Assembly (NCBI RefSeq): GCF_900199455.1
Contig: NZ_FZQR01000032.1
Span: 1 to 45,289 of the forward strand
Length of the DNA: 45,289 nt
Direction of reading: 5' to 3'
Source of the DNA: Mesorhizobium carmichaelinearum
GTDB lineage: Bacteria; Pseudomonadota; Alphaproteobacteria; Rhizobiales; Rhizobiaceae
The notes beneath the pieces were generated by a model, which was given only the letters and a program-made list of their open reading frames with translations, was not told where the DNA came from and made no database searches. The stretch's first letter is position 1. The number at the start of each line of letters is the position of its first letter. Of this stretch, positions 16,887 through 24,275 are shown piece after piece. A program made the translations under genes and the position numbers.

Positions 16887-17204
16887 TCAGTAGTCGCAAT
16901 CGTTGCGCAGCCAGCGGGCGTTCGCCCAGCCGGTCGTACCGCCGATTTCGACCTGATACCAGTTGCCGCGCCGGTCGAAGATTTCGACGTGATCGCCGTT
17001 GAACAGCTGGCCGATCATCCGCGACGACGAGTTCGGCCGTGTCCGGACGGCAAGAAAGCCGCTGCCGGTGGCCAGATTGTAACGGCCGGACAGGCCGTGC
17101 ACCGTCCCCTCGCAATATTGCGCGACGCTCGGCGTCGACGCACCGAGCCAAAACCCGGCCACGGCCATAATAGCTGCAGCCGGCAAGAATGCCCTGAACG
17201 ACAT
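16887..17204 (-). CDS. Periplasmic SH3-domain protein
   Basis: This 105-residue protein has a signal peptide (core FLPAAAIMAVAGFWLGAS, probable cleavage after SVA). A bacterial SH3 (SH3b) domain follows at about 40-102: 'GFLAVRTRPNSSSRMIGQLFNGDHVEIFDRRGNWYQVEI' and 'GWANARWL'. Two cysteines (about 31 and 103) could form a disulphide. SH3b domains often bind peptidoglycan or peptides in the cell envelope. No partner is suggested by neighbours. Confidence 0.85.
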   Translation of the reverse strand: MSFRAFLPAAAIMAVAGFWLGASTPSVAQYCEGTVHGLSGRYNLATGSGFLAVRTRPNSSSRMIGQLFNGDHVEIFDRRGNWYQVEIGGTTGWANARWLRNDCDY

Positions 17205-17347
17205 GATCTCCTCCCAAGCCCGGCCGCGCCCGCCGCAGCCTCACCCAGCGTAACAGTTTGCGGCCGAAATTGAAGCGGGCTGTTGCAAACGGGCTGGGCA
17301 GGATCGCGCCGAAATCGGGAGGCCCCGGTATTAGGAGAATGGCCTGA

Positions 17348-18451
17348 TCAGCCCGCCGCCTTCATCCAGTGCTCCATCGTCGTCACCGAGCGGGCAAGCT
17401 GCGGCGCCGGATGGATCTTTTCGCTGAATGTGGCCGCCGCACGCCAGCCCCAGCGCGGATCGGCGAGAAAGGCACGCGCCAGCGCCACCATGTCGGCGCG
17501 GCCTTCCGCGATAACAGCCTCGGCCTGCTTGGGATCGTCGATCAGGCCGACCGCGCGGGTCGGGATGCCGGCGCCCTTGCGCACGGCTTCCGCCAGATGC
17601 ACCTGATAGCCGGGGCCGGTGGGCAGTTTCTGCAAAGGCGAATTGCCGCCGCTGGAGCAGCAGAGATAGGCGACGCCTTCGGCCTTCAGTGCTTTCGCCA
17701 CCTCGATCGCATCCTCGACGTCGAAGCCGCCGTCGACCCAGTCCTTCACCGACAGCCGCGTGCCGAGCATCAGCTTCGGCACCGCTTGTCTCACCGCCCT
17801 GGCGATTTCGACGACAAGGCGCATCCGGTTTTCCAGCGAGCCGCCCCAGCGGTCCGTGCGCTGGTTGGACAGCGGCGACAGGAACTGGAAGATCAAATAG
17901 CCGTGCGCGGCGTGCAGTTCGATGAAATCGAAGCCGGCGCGTTCGGCCCGCCTTGCGGCTTCGGCGAACCGTTCGATAACCTGCAGGATTTCTTCCTCAT
18001 TGAGCGCGCGCGGCACGTTCCAGCCGGTGTCGTAGGCGATGGCCGAGGCCGAGACGGTCTGCCAGGGGTCTTCGTTTGGCTGCAGTGGCCCGCCGCCCTC
18101 CCAAGGCTTGCGGTTCGAGGCCTTGCGGCCGGCGTGCGCGAGCTGTGTGCCGAATTTCGTACCTGGTGCTGCGACGCGTCGTGCCGCGTCCAGTGTGCGG
18201 CGTGCAGCGGCTTCGTTGTCGTCGGAGTAAAGCCCGAGGCAGCCATGGGTGATACGCCCGCGCCGCTCGACATCGGTCATCTCCACCGTGACCATGCCGG
18301 CGCCGGACATGGCCAGGTTCATCCAGTGGTAAAGATGCCAGTCGCTAGCCGACCCGTCCTCGGCGGAATACTGGCACATCGGCGCGACGGCGATACGGTT
18401 GGGAAAGCTCAAGCCGTCGAGGGTGATCGGCTGGAAAAGCGATGCGGTCAT
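17348..18451 (-). CDS. NADH:flavin oxidoreductase, Old Yellow Enzyme family (YqjM-like)
   Basis: This 367-residue FMN enzyme reduces activated C=C bonds of enones or related compounds with NAD(P)H. The first strand is 'LSFPNRIAVAPMCQYS', where Cys26 and the 'PMCQYSA' motif are hallmarks of the thermophilic-like YqjM subclass. 'LAHAGRKAS' carries active-site residues, 'ELHAAHGYLIFQFLSP' has the substrate-binding His pair, and 'GRADMVALARAFLADPRW' binds the FMN phosphate. The length is normal. The physiological substrate is unknown; it is divergent from nudK. Confidence 0.93.
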   Translation of the reverse strand: MTASLFQPITLDGLSFPNRIAVAPMCQYSAEDGSASDWHLYHWMNLAMSGAGMVTVEMTDVERRGRITHGCLGLYSDDNEAAARRTLDAARRVAAPGTKFGTQLAHAGRKASNRKPWEGGGPLQPNEDPWQTVSASAIAYDTGWNVPRALNEEEILQVIERFAEAARRAERAGFDFIELHAAHGYLIFQFLSPLSNQRTDRWGGSLENRMRLVVEIARAVRQAVPKLMLGTRLSVKDWVDGGFDVEDAIEVAKALKAEGVAYLCCSSGGNSPLQKLPTGPGYQVHLAEAVRKGAGIPTRAVGLIDDPKQAEAVIAEGRADMVALARAFLADPRWGWRAAATFSEKIHPAPQLARSVTTMEHWMKAAG

Positions 18452-18611
18452 GAAGAGGCTCCGGGAGAGGGAACGCGTTATCTAGGTGACGGATATCTTG
18501 CATACCACACACGAGAGAGTGAAACGCTTGCTGGACCAATCGCTGCCCCAATTGCGCCGGCGCCGGTTCGCGGCTACGCCTGCGCCGGGCAGCAAATACC
18601 CGAGGTATCCA

Positions 18612-19190
18612 ATGGAAGATCGCATTCGCATCCGCTCCGAAGAGGTTCTTTCCGACGACTGGGCCGTGCTGAAAAAGACCGTGCTCGACTATCGCCGGCG
18701 CGACGGCCAGTGGGAGACGCAGATCCGCCAGACCTATGATCGCGGCGACGGCGCGGTGATCCTGCCCTACGACCCCACGCGTTCGACGGTGCTCTTGGTG
18801 CGCCAGTTCCGCTATCCCGCCTATGTGACCGGCCACCGCGAGCCGCTGATCGAGGCCTGTGCCGGGCTGCTCGACGAAAACGATCCGGAGACCGCCATCC
18901 GCAAGGAAGCCGAGGAAGAACTCGGCTACCGGCTGAAGGATATTGAGCGGCTGTTTTCACCTTATATGAGCCCGGGCAGCGTCACCGAGCGGCTGTGGTT
19001 CTTCGTTGCCCGCTATTCGCCCGCCGACCGCATCTCGGCAGGCGGCGGCACGCCGGAAGAGGGCGAGGACATCGAGGTTCTGGAAATGCCGCTCGACGAA
19101 GCGCTGGCCGGTATCGCCGACGGCCGCATCGTCGATGCCAAGACCATCATCCTGATCCAGCATCTGAAATTGTACCCGATGAAGGCCTAA
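18612..19190 (+). CDS. nudK: GDP-mannose pyrophosphatase-type Nudix hydrolase
   Basis: This 192-residue protein matches E. coli NudK along its length. The Nudix region reads 'AGLLDENDPETAIRKEAEEELGY' in two parts around residue 100. Then come 'LFSPYMSPGSVTERLWFFVA', 'GGGTPEEGEDIEVLEMPL' and 'GRIVDAKTIILIQHL'. NudK hydrolyses GDP-mannose and other sugar or ADP-ribose nucleotides. Within the box the usual first Arg is Lys, as in NudK itself. The ATG at 18612 (MEDRIRI) follows GAGG and gives the family length; an upstream in-frame extension of 42 codons is not NudK-like. It is convergent with the lyase gene. Confidence 0.9.
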   Translation: MEDRIRIRSEEVLSDDWAVLKKTVLDYRRRDGQWETQIRQTYDRGDGAVILPYDPTRSTVLLVRQFRYPAYVTGHREPLIEACAGLLDENDPETAIRKEAEEELGYRLKDIERLFSPYMSPGSVTERLWFFVARYSPADRISAGGGTPEEGEDIEVLEMPLDEALAGIADGRIVDAKTIILIQHLKLYPMKA

Positions 19191-19217
19191 TCTCTCGAGG
19201 CTCGCCGGGCATTTGCC

Positions 19218-20717
19218 TTACGGCTGCGGACAGGCCGGCACGTCCATTTCGCGGATGAAGTTGCGCAATGTCTCCATGTCCCGGGACAGAGGCCGATCGT
19301 CGGAATAGTGGGCGATTTTTTCCCGGATCATTTGGTAGATGGCATCGGTACCGGGCGCACGTGTACCGCGCTGTGCCAGAAAATCATGGGCCTGCGCGGC
19401 TGCCATGAGTTCGATCGCCAGAATGTATTCGGCGTTGTCGATAACCGCCAGCAGCTTGTTGGCCGCGACGGTTGGATGAGCAAGAAAATCCTCTTGCAGG
19501 CCGGATGTGACGCCGCCGTCGGTCGCCGCCGGGGCGGCCAAACGCCGATTGACGTTGCTGAGCGACGTGGCCGTGTATTGGGCGATCATGAAGCCGGAAT
19601 TGGCTCCGTCCTCATCGGCAAGGAAGGCCGGCAGATTGTTGACAAGTGGATTGACCAGACGATCGATCCGACGCTCGCTCATTCCAGCCACCTGCGCCAA
19701 GGCGATGGTCAGGCCGTCGGCCGCCTGGCCGAGGGCGGGCGCTACCGCATGCGCCTCTGAAACGACCTGAGGATCGTTCAAAGACCCGAATACCGCGGGA
19801 TTGTCGGTGACGGCAGCCAATTCGCGGTCGACCAACTCGGCGGACCGGTCCAGCACCTCCCGGGCGGCGCCATGAACATGGGGCACGGCGCGAAGACTGA
19901 GGGCGTCTTGCGTGCGACTGCCGTGGGCCAGCGCGATAAGTTCGCTGCCATGAAGCCAGCCACGCAGCGATTTGCCCACCTCCTGAATGCCGGGTGAGGG
20001 CCTCATCGCCAGGATTTGCTCACCAAAGGCCGGCATTTGCGCGCCGGCGGCTTCAAGCGTCAAAGCCGCCGCCGCATCAGCCCATCCCAGCAAACGCTCC
20101 GCGCGCTGCACGGCGATGCTTGTCAGGCCGGTTGCGCACGCGGTGCCATTGACCAGGCTCAAGCCTTCCTTGGCGCCAAGCTCCAAGGGCTCCAGACCCA
20201 TTTCAGCCAGGGCCTCGAGCCCACTCATCGAGCGGCCTGCCACGGTTGCACTGCCTTCGCCGATCAAGACCAGTGCCACATGCGCGTTGTGCGTCAAATA
20301 TCCGGCCGATCCCCGGGACGGCACGTCGGGAACGCAATCGCGCTCGATAAAGGTGAGCAAATTACGAACGATCGCAGGGCTCACGCCCGAATGGCCATGC
20401 GCGAAATTCGCCACTTGAGCGGCAATGATGGCGCGCACGCCGCGTCCCGGCACGAGGTCACCGACGCCGCAGGCGTGACTGCGAATGATGTTGCGCGACA
20501 GTTTCTTTTGCAGGGCAGGCGCCACGATCTTGCTTGCCAAGGCGCCGACCCCGGTATTGACGCCATAGGCGCGGATGCCTTTTTCGACGATGGCCGCTAC
20601 GATCTGGTGCGCAAAAGCGATCCTCTCCCACGCTGCCTGGCTAAGCGCCAGAGGCTCGCCCTCGCTCACCCGCGCGATATCGCGCCAGCTGGCGTTTCTA
20701 TCTATCGTTATTGTCAT
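19218..20717 (-). CDS. HAL/PAL-family ammonia-lyase homologue lacking the MIO triad
   Basis: This 499-residue protein has the length and fold signature of histidine/phenylalanine ammonia-lyases: YGVNTGVGALASK (Tyr51), a helix-rich core, 'SLVNGTACATG' (Asn190), and 'TSGLQEDF'. The family normally has Ala-Ser-Gly in 'GSVGASGDLAPLAHMA'; here the segment reads GSAGYLTHNAHVA (136-148), three residues shorter with no Ala-Ser-Gly. Other positions also differ: QDPYSLR is QDALSLR (Tyr lost, Arg276 kept), GGNFH is SEAHA, and SENK is SNVNR. It cannot make the MIO electrophile in the usual way, so deamination is doubtful. No hut genes flank it. The ATG at 20717 has GGAACGGG upstream. Confidence 0.85.
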   Translation of the reverse strand: MTITIDRNASWRDIARVSEGEPLALSQAAWERIAFAHQIVAAIVEKGIRAYGVNTGVGALASKIVAPALQKKLSRNIIRSHACGVGDLVPGRGVRAIIAAQVANFAHGHSGVSPAIVRNLLTFIERDCVPDVPSRGSAGYLTHNAHVALVLIGEGSATVAGRSMSGLEALAEMGLEPLELGAKEGLSLVNGTACATGLTSIAVQRAERLLGWADAAAALTLEAAGAQMPAFGEQILAMRPSPGIQEVGKSLRGWLHGSELIALAHGSRTQDALSLRAVPHVHGAAREVLDRSAELVDRELAAVTDNPAVFGSLNDPQVVSEAHAVAPALGQAADGLTIALAQVAGMSERRIDRLVNPLVNNLPAFLADEDGANSGFMIAQYTATSLSNVNRRLAAPAATDGGVTSGLQEDFLAHPTVAANKLLAVIDNAEYILAIELMAAAQAHDFLAQRGTRAPGTDAIYQMIREKIAHYSDDRPLSRDMETLRNFIREMDVPACPQP

Positions 20718-21196
20718 TGCCCGTTCCGAAATAGCTTTGCAAATGCGCAGGCGCTGTTGGCTCGCCCGAAAGGCGGCGTGAGAACCTTGCTTCGGCTCCT
20801 TACCGCACAATCGCGGGCATAATGGCGATGGAATTGCCGACTGATGCGACTGCAGCGACGTCGTCGGCAATAAAAGACACGCCGCCTGCGATCCGACGCT
20901 GGAAATCCGGCGCCCCGTTTGAAGTCACTTTCGAGGGTGATCTCGAAGACCTATAGGACTAGCAGCCCACGGCATATGCGGCTATCCCGTGCGGGCAGTT
21001 TAACGGAGGGCCTTGGAGCGGAGGGTCGCTACGATCCCATGGAGGCCAAGACGCTTCCGGGAATCGTATATTAGCAATAAACAATATATTAATAGCTATA
21101 ATGCAGCCTTGGCTCAGGGACGGAAATACCCTCCCATCGACGTTCCGACACGCGCCCTGGAGCGCCGGAACGCTTGACCAATGCGGAGCAAAACGC
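20718..21196. other. Intergenic region with AT-rich promoter-like segment
   Basis: This 479-bp gap has one weak short ORF (listed separately). An AT-rich segment at about 21065-21102 ends in an exact TATAAT (21097-21102). It could be the -10 of a promoter for the gene starting at 21197, giving a leader of about 90 nt. A good -35 at normal spacing is not evident. Confidence 0.35.
20822..20956 (+). CDS. Possible 44-residue ORF, doubtful
   Basis: ATG 20822 to TAG 20954-20956 encodes MAMELPTDATAAT... ending with WKSGAPFEVTFEGDLEDL. The C-terminal half looks protein-like, with mixed charge and hydrophobic spacing, but no family is recognised and the upstream ribosome site is weak. It may be a real small gene or a chance frame. 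Confidence 0.2.
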   Translation: MAMELPTDATAATSSAIKDTPPAIRRWKSGAPFEVTFEGDLEDL

Positions 21197-21508
21197 ATGA
21201 GTGTCGGAGCCGCTCTCGAACAATTGCTGCGGCTGATTTATCGCCGAGCCATGAAATTGGCGATGTTGCCGGAGGATGAAAGGGATTCGCACTACGATCA
21301 CATCCGCCTGTCATGTTGCGCGGCCGCCGAGCACATTGGGCAAGATCCCGACAGGGCAGCCATCACGGCGAACGATATGGTCGAGTTTGTTCGCGCGCTG
21401 GTCGGAATCATTGAGATGGGCTCTGGACCAGACCATGAGCCAGGTGCCGATCAGCGGCCGCCGGTACCACATTTAGGCGGCCAAGGGACTGGGACGACGC
21501 GCATCTAG
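21197..21508 (+). CDS. Small hypothetical protein
   Basis: A 103-residue protein is predicted from ATG 21197. The first 75 residues look alpha-helical and well behaved: 'ALEQLLRLIYRRAMKLAMLPEDERDSHYDHIRLSCCAAAEHI' and 'ITANDMVEFVRALVGIIE'. The C-terminal tail is Pro/Gly-rich and probably disordered. There is no signal peptide or membrane span. I recognise no family. The frame is open 96 bases further upstream, but a TATAAT at 21097 would place that part in the leader. It is convergent with the next small gene. Confidence 0.5.
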   Translation: MSVGAALEQLLRLIYRRAMKLAMLPEDERDSHYDHIRLSCCAAAEHIGQDPDRAAITANDMVEFVRALVGIIEMGSGPDHEPGADQRPPVPHLGGQGTGTTRI

Positions 21509-21551
21509 CAGACAGGGAAGAACGCCACCGTTGGCAGTGGCAACGAGGCGG

Positions 21552-21845
21552 CTATCGCTGGCGCTGTACGATGTAGCTGCTGGTGCTGGCATCGGCGCCG
21601 AGGCCGCGAGTAACCAAAACCGTTGTGTAACCGATCGGGAGGGAGCCCGTGTTGGTCGCATCGACCGGACGGCATCGCCCGATGGTTTCGCCGTTCGGGG
21701 ACCTTGCGAGCTTGTCTTTCAGCGAAGCCATGCACAGATCAAGCGACGCATACATTGCAGGCTCCATCTCGACGGGTTTGCAGACGGAGGCCTCGCCAGG
21801 GGTGCACGAGAGCAAAACCATCATCGCCGCGGTTGCCGGATCCAT
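21552..21845 (-). CDS. Small conserved-looking hypothetical protein with paired cysteines
   Basis: This 97-residue protein starts MDPATAAMMVLLSCTPGEASVCKP. The start is supported by GGAGA about 9 nt upstream. Four cysteines (about 14, 22, 38, 56) are spaced in a way that suggests one or two disulphides. The hydrophobic N-terminus (TAAMMVLLSC) may be a short export or lipoprotein-like signal, though it is brief. 'YASLDLCMASL' and 'GETIGRC' resemble a family of small rhizobial proteins I have no function for. It is a lone gene next to the split tRNA. Confidence 0.55.
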   Translation of the reverse strand: MDPATAAMMVLLSCTPGEASVCKPVEMEPAMYASLDLCMASLKDKLARSPNGETIGRCRPVDATNTGSLPIGYTTVLVTRGLGADASTSSYIVQRQR

Positions 21846-22011
21846 TCTGAAATCTCCGTCGTTTCGACGGACCTCAACGTGGAAATGCCGCCTTTGTTTC
21901 GCTTCCGCCAAGAAATCAATTCGGATGGCCGTTTGCGGGACGGCTATCCAGCCAGGCTTCTGCAAGGTGGTGGCCAGCGCCAGTCAGCCAAACTCTGCTT
22001 TGATTTCAATC

Positions 22012-22067
22012 TGGTGCGGACGACGGGAATCGAACCCGTATGATCAGAGATCGAGGGATTTTAAGTC
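22012..22067 (-). pseudogene. 3' half of an interrupted tRNA-Leu(UAA) gene
   Basis: On the minus strand this carries the end of the anticodon loop and stem (GACTTAAAATCCCT), a GATC-TCT-GATC variable arm, a perfect T-arm (ACGGG TTCGATT CCCGT), the acceptor strand CGTCCGC, discriminator A and encoded CCA. Nothing 5' of the anticodon loop matches. The missing half lies at 22644-22678: its acceptor GCGGACG is the exact partner of CGTCCGC, and its AGGGA pairs with TCCCT. Confidence 0.85.
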
Positions 22068-22077
22068 TCATTTGCGG

Positions 22078-22164
22078 TGGTGCGGGCGACGGGGGTCGAA
22101 CCCGTAAGTCACTGAGGACGCAGGATTTTAAGTCCTGTGCGGTTACCAGTTTCGCCACGCCCGC
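22078..22164 (-). tRNA. tRNA-Leu (anticodon UAA), intact
   Basis: It is 87 nt with encoded CCA. The acceptor GCGGGCG pairs with CGCCCGC, and the anticodon stem CAGGA/TCCTG closes the loop CTTAAAA, giving anticodon TAA. It has a long class II variable arm and a T-arm ACGGG TTCGACC CCCGT. It decodes UUA. It lies within the insertion that splits another tRNA-Leu(UAA), so it may supply the function lost by that gene. Confidence 0.93.
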
Positions 22165-22387
22165 AAGTTCACCGTGCCACCGGTATGTCACAGCCCATGT
22201 CACAAGTTCAAGCTCGACGCGGGTGCCAATGATTGCAGCGCCAAATATTTCCTGCGACTGCCGATAGGATGATCCGAATGCATGGTTGACCTCAGTGACC
22301 CCGCGTGGAGCCAAAGGCGGATCAAGGGTCACCTAACGTTCGTTTAACCATCCTGCACGAGCCCATGCCCAGCGCGGGTGGTTGGTT

Positions 22388-22609
22388 TCATCGCTTCGAG
22401 TAAATGTGCAAAATCATAAAAAACATCGCAACTAACGATGCCGCAACGCTTAGGAACAGCCTTCTCTTTTCTTTTGGATCAGACGGTATCTTCCACAGTC
22501 CTCCTTTATACGGTTTAAATATTTCTGCAATTGGAATAGAAAACCCGATTGCGAACGCAATGATGAGGAAAATGTTATCGCGAACTTCAATTAGTAAACT
22601 GCTCTGCAT
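22388..22609 (-). CDS. Small membrane protein carried on the tRNA insertion
   Basis: This 73-residue protein has two hydrophobic segments (about 13-33, FLIIAFAIGFSIPIAEIF, and about 50-70, LFLSVAASLVAMFFMIL). They are separated by a charged loop (KPYKGG...DPKEKRR), giving a hairpin topology. ATG 22609 follows AAGGGGG at about 9 nt. Base composition is clearly AT-richer than the neighbouring genes, which suggests foreign origin. I recognise no family; holin-like or membrane-associated toxin roles are possible from size alone, and nothing more supports them. Confidence 0.6.
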   Translation of the reverse strand: MQSSLLIEVRDNIFLIIAFAIGFSIPIAEIFKPYKGGLWKIPSDPKEKRRLFLSVAASLVAMFFMILHIYSKR

Positions 22610-22643
22610 CTTTCGATGCCCCCTTCAGTTGTCAGAGTGATTC

Positions 22644-22678
22644 AAGTCCCTTGCGTCTACCAATTCCGCCACGTCCGC
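22644..22678 (-). pseudogene. 5' half of the interrupted tRNA-Leu(UAA) gene
   Basis: The minus strand from 22678 reads GCGGACGTGGCGGAATTGG, then TAGACGCAAGGGACTT. That is an acceptor strand, D-arm and the 5' side of the anticodon stem and loop. After CTT the tRNA similarity stops and reads GAATCACTC. Joined to the half ending at 22012, it gives a canonical 86-nt tRNA-Leu(UAA) with all stems paired. Confidence 0.85.
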
Positions 22679-22955
22679 AGGCCAGCCCTTTTCAGATGCC
22701 AGATACAGGCCGTCAAGTCGTGTTCTTGAGCTGTCCGAACGCGCACCCCCGAGGAGGGGGCGCGGCGATACTGGCGTGATCGCGGAATTTAGCGCGCGGC
22801 GCGCAGTGCGTAGGGTGTTTGCACGGCGGACTTGATCCGCCGAGGCCGGCGTCTACCAGGCCCAACCCATTCCCCCGCCCACTGGGGGCGCCGGCCGCCC
22901 CTCTCATCGAAATTGCTGGTCACGTCAGTCGCTCGCCGATCGCTGTCGGCGGCGT

Positions 22956-23621
22956 TCAGAACTTGTAGCTCAGATTGACGCCGACGGTGTTCAGTTTCGT
23001 GTCCTGGTCGCGGCCGACAAAGTCGCTGGACCCGTCATAGTGCTCGGAGCCGAAATCGTAATAGCGATACTGGGCGCCGACGACGAACTTGTCGGTCAGC
23101 GCATAGTCGACGCCGGCACCCAGGGTCCAGCCGACATTCGTGTGTGTTTCGGAGAAGGTGGAGCCTGCTGATTGCGATGTCTCGATACCGGCGAAGGCGA
23201 CGCCGCCTATGCCGTAGACCAGCACGCGATCCATCGCATATCCGGCCTTGGCATTGACCGAACCGAACCACTTGATGTCGGTGCCGAAATTGTTTCCGGG
23301 TTCCGCTTCGGCCGTGCCGTCGATCGAGGAATAGTTGAGCTCGGCCTCGGCGCCGATCACCGCCTGGTCGAACTGCCACAGTCCGGCGACGTGCCCGCCG
23401 ACGAAACCGCCGTCTATGTCGGGCGAGACGGAAAACGGTCCGCCGTCATTTCCTGAGATATCGGACCGGCCCCAGCCATAGCCCGCCTGCAGGCCGGCAT
23501 AGTATCCTGTCCAGTCGAAGCCGGGCGCGGTCATCGGCACATCGACCGTCGGGTCGGCTGCAAGAGCCGGCATGGACAGGACGGCAAGAAGACCGGCACT
23601 TGCGACCACAAGGCGATACAT
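22956..23621 (-). CDS. Outer membrane beta-barrel protein (Omp25/31-like)
   Basis: This 221-residue protein has a signal peptide (VVASAGLLAVLSMPALAA, cleavage after ALA) and an eight-stranded barrel pattern. The first strand is 'FDWTGYYAGLQAGYGWG', then 'GFVGGHVAGLWQF' and 'GAEAELNYSSIDG'. It ends in NTVGVNLSYKF, with the terminal Phe used for outer-membrane assembly. This matches the small porin-like surface proteins of Brucella and Mesorhizobium, which tend to be structural or antigenic. The ATG at 23621 follows GGGGAG at about 8 nt; the frame upstream of it is not conserved. It is divergent from the SecD-like gene. Confidence 0.9.
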   Translation of the reverse strand: MYRLVVASAGLLAVLSMPALAADPTVDVPMTAPGFDWTGYYAGLQAGYGWGRSDISGNDGGPFSVSPDIDGGFVGGHVAGLWQFDQAVIGAEAELNYSSIDGTAEAEPGNNFGTDIKWFGSVNAKAGYAMDRVLVYGIGGVAFAGIETSQSAGSTFSETHTNVGWTLGAGVDYALTDKFVVGAQYRYYDFGSEHYDGSSDFVGRDQDTKLNTVGVNLSYKF

Positions 23622-23684
23622 CGAACTCCCCGAGCGAAGAGTCGGAAAATCTTGGGAGCCAAGGTAGACCGTTTTGCGACGAAA

Positions 23685-23700
23685 CGGAAACCTGTTTCCG
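23685..23700. promoter_or_regulatory. 16-bp palindrome between divergent genes, candidate operator
   Basis: CGGAAAC-CT-GTTTCCG is a perfect inverted repeat about 63 bp before the outer membrane protein start and about 108 bp before the SecD-like gene. The position suits a shared operator. I cannot assign a regulator. Confidence 0.35.
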
Positions 23701-23808
23701 GCTGCGGTCGTGCGCCGCTCGCCGAACGGCGGCCAGCAAGCCGACGACAGCTGACATTGCCGGGCGAATGTCAGCGTGCAAGATGAGCGTCTCGCAGGGA
23801 AAATCCTG

Positions 23809-24195
23809 ATGAACAGCCCGGCTCGTCTCATCGCTGCAGTAGCCATCGTGCTGCTCGCCTGCGGCCTCGCCATGGCCGAGCCATTGACGCTCGCCATCGC
23901 CAAGGCCGCGGTCGTATCCGATCAAGCGTCGGGACAGAAGGCGCTCAACCTCAAGATGACAGCGGACAGCGCAAAGGCGTTCGCCGACCTCACCAAGGCG
24001 AATGTCGGCAAGGTGGTCGATCTCAGTGTCGACGGTGCCGTGGTGGCGTCGCCGCGCCTGGTCGAACCCATCCTCGGCGGCGAAGTGAAGCTCAGCGGCA
24101 GCTTCACTGCCGGCGAACTCCAGCGCCTGGCGGAACGGATTTCGGCGGGCGGCGCGAAAGTCACGGTCGAGGTCAAGGCAGAACAGCCTTTGTGA
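23809..24195 (+). CDS. Stand-alone SecD/SecF P1-head-like periplasmic protein
   Basis: This 128-residue protein has a signal peptide (ARLIAAVAIVLLACGLAMA, cleavage near AMAE). The mature part resembles the P1 head subdomain of SecD: 'LNLKMTADSAKAFADLTKANVGKVVDLSVDGAVVASPRLVEPILGGEVKLSGSF' parallels the SecD pattern 'F-N..GA.KF...T..NVG....I.LDG.V.S.P.I.EPI.GG...ISG.F'. SecD itself is about 530-800 residues with six membrane spans; here only the head is present, with no membrane segments. It may be periplasmic and assist or modulate secretion, or serve an unrelated role. ATG 23809 has AGGGAAAA upstream. Confidence 0.75.
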   Translation: MNSPARLIAAVAIVLLACGLAMAEPLTLAIAKAAVVSDQASGQKALNLKMTADSAKAFADLTKANVGKVVDLSVDGAVVASPRLVEPILGGEVKLSGSFTAGELQRLAERISAGGAKVTVEVKAEQPL

Positions 24196-24275
24196 AGGCT
24201 GGTAGGCCTATCCGCTGTTTGGCGCTGGTCAAAACCGGGCAGGCTTGGCACAGTCGCGCAAACAGGAGTCCCTTC

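Larger units (their letters stand above)
22067..22648. mobile_element. Small insertion (about 581 bp) inside tRNA-Leu(UAA)
   Basis: The segment is bounded by a direct repeat GACTT from the anticodon loop (minus strand, at 22067-22063 and 22648-22644), extended imperfectly as GACTTAAAATC versus GACTTGAATC. It contains an intact tRNA-Leu(UAA) 8-10 bp from one end and a small AT-rich gene, but no integrase. A crossover at an anticodon loop is typical of tyrosine-recombinase elements. It may be a deletion remnant or an element moved in trans. Inference from structure. Confidence 0.6.

Noticed and set aside
16465..17244. Single 259-residue protein covering the DUF982 and SH3 regions
   Set aside because: Only the last 92 residues resemble a known family (DUF982). 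The first part is antisense or frame-shifted relative to the SH3 gene at 16887-17204, which has its own signal peptide.
19218..20717. Histidine utilisation (hut) locus
   Set aside because: No hutU, hutI, hutG or hutC homologue flanks the lyase homologue, and its active site is not HutH-like.
22063..22648. Group I intron in tRNA-Leu(UAA)
   Set aside because: The breakpoint coincides with the known intron position in cyanobacterial tRNA-Leu(UAA). However, the ends do not give both a 5'-exon U and an intron-terminal G, no P3-P7 core is apparent, and the insert contains a complete tRNA gene. A covariance model search would settle it.
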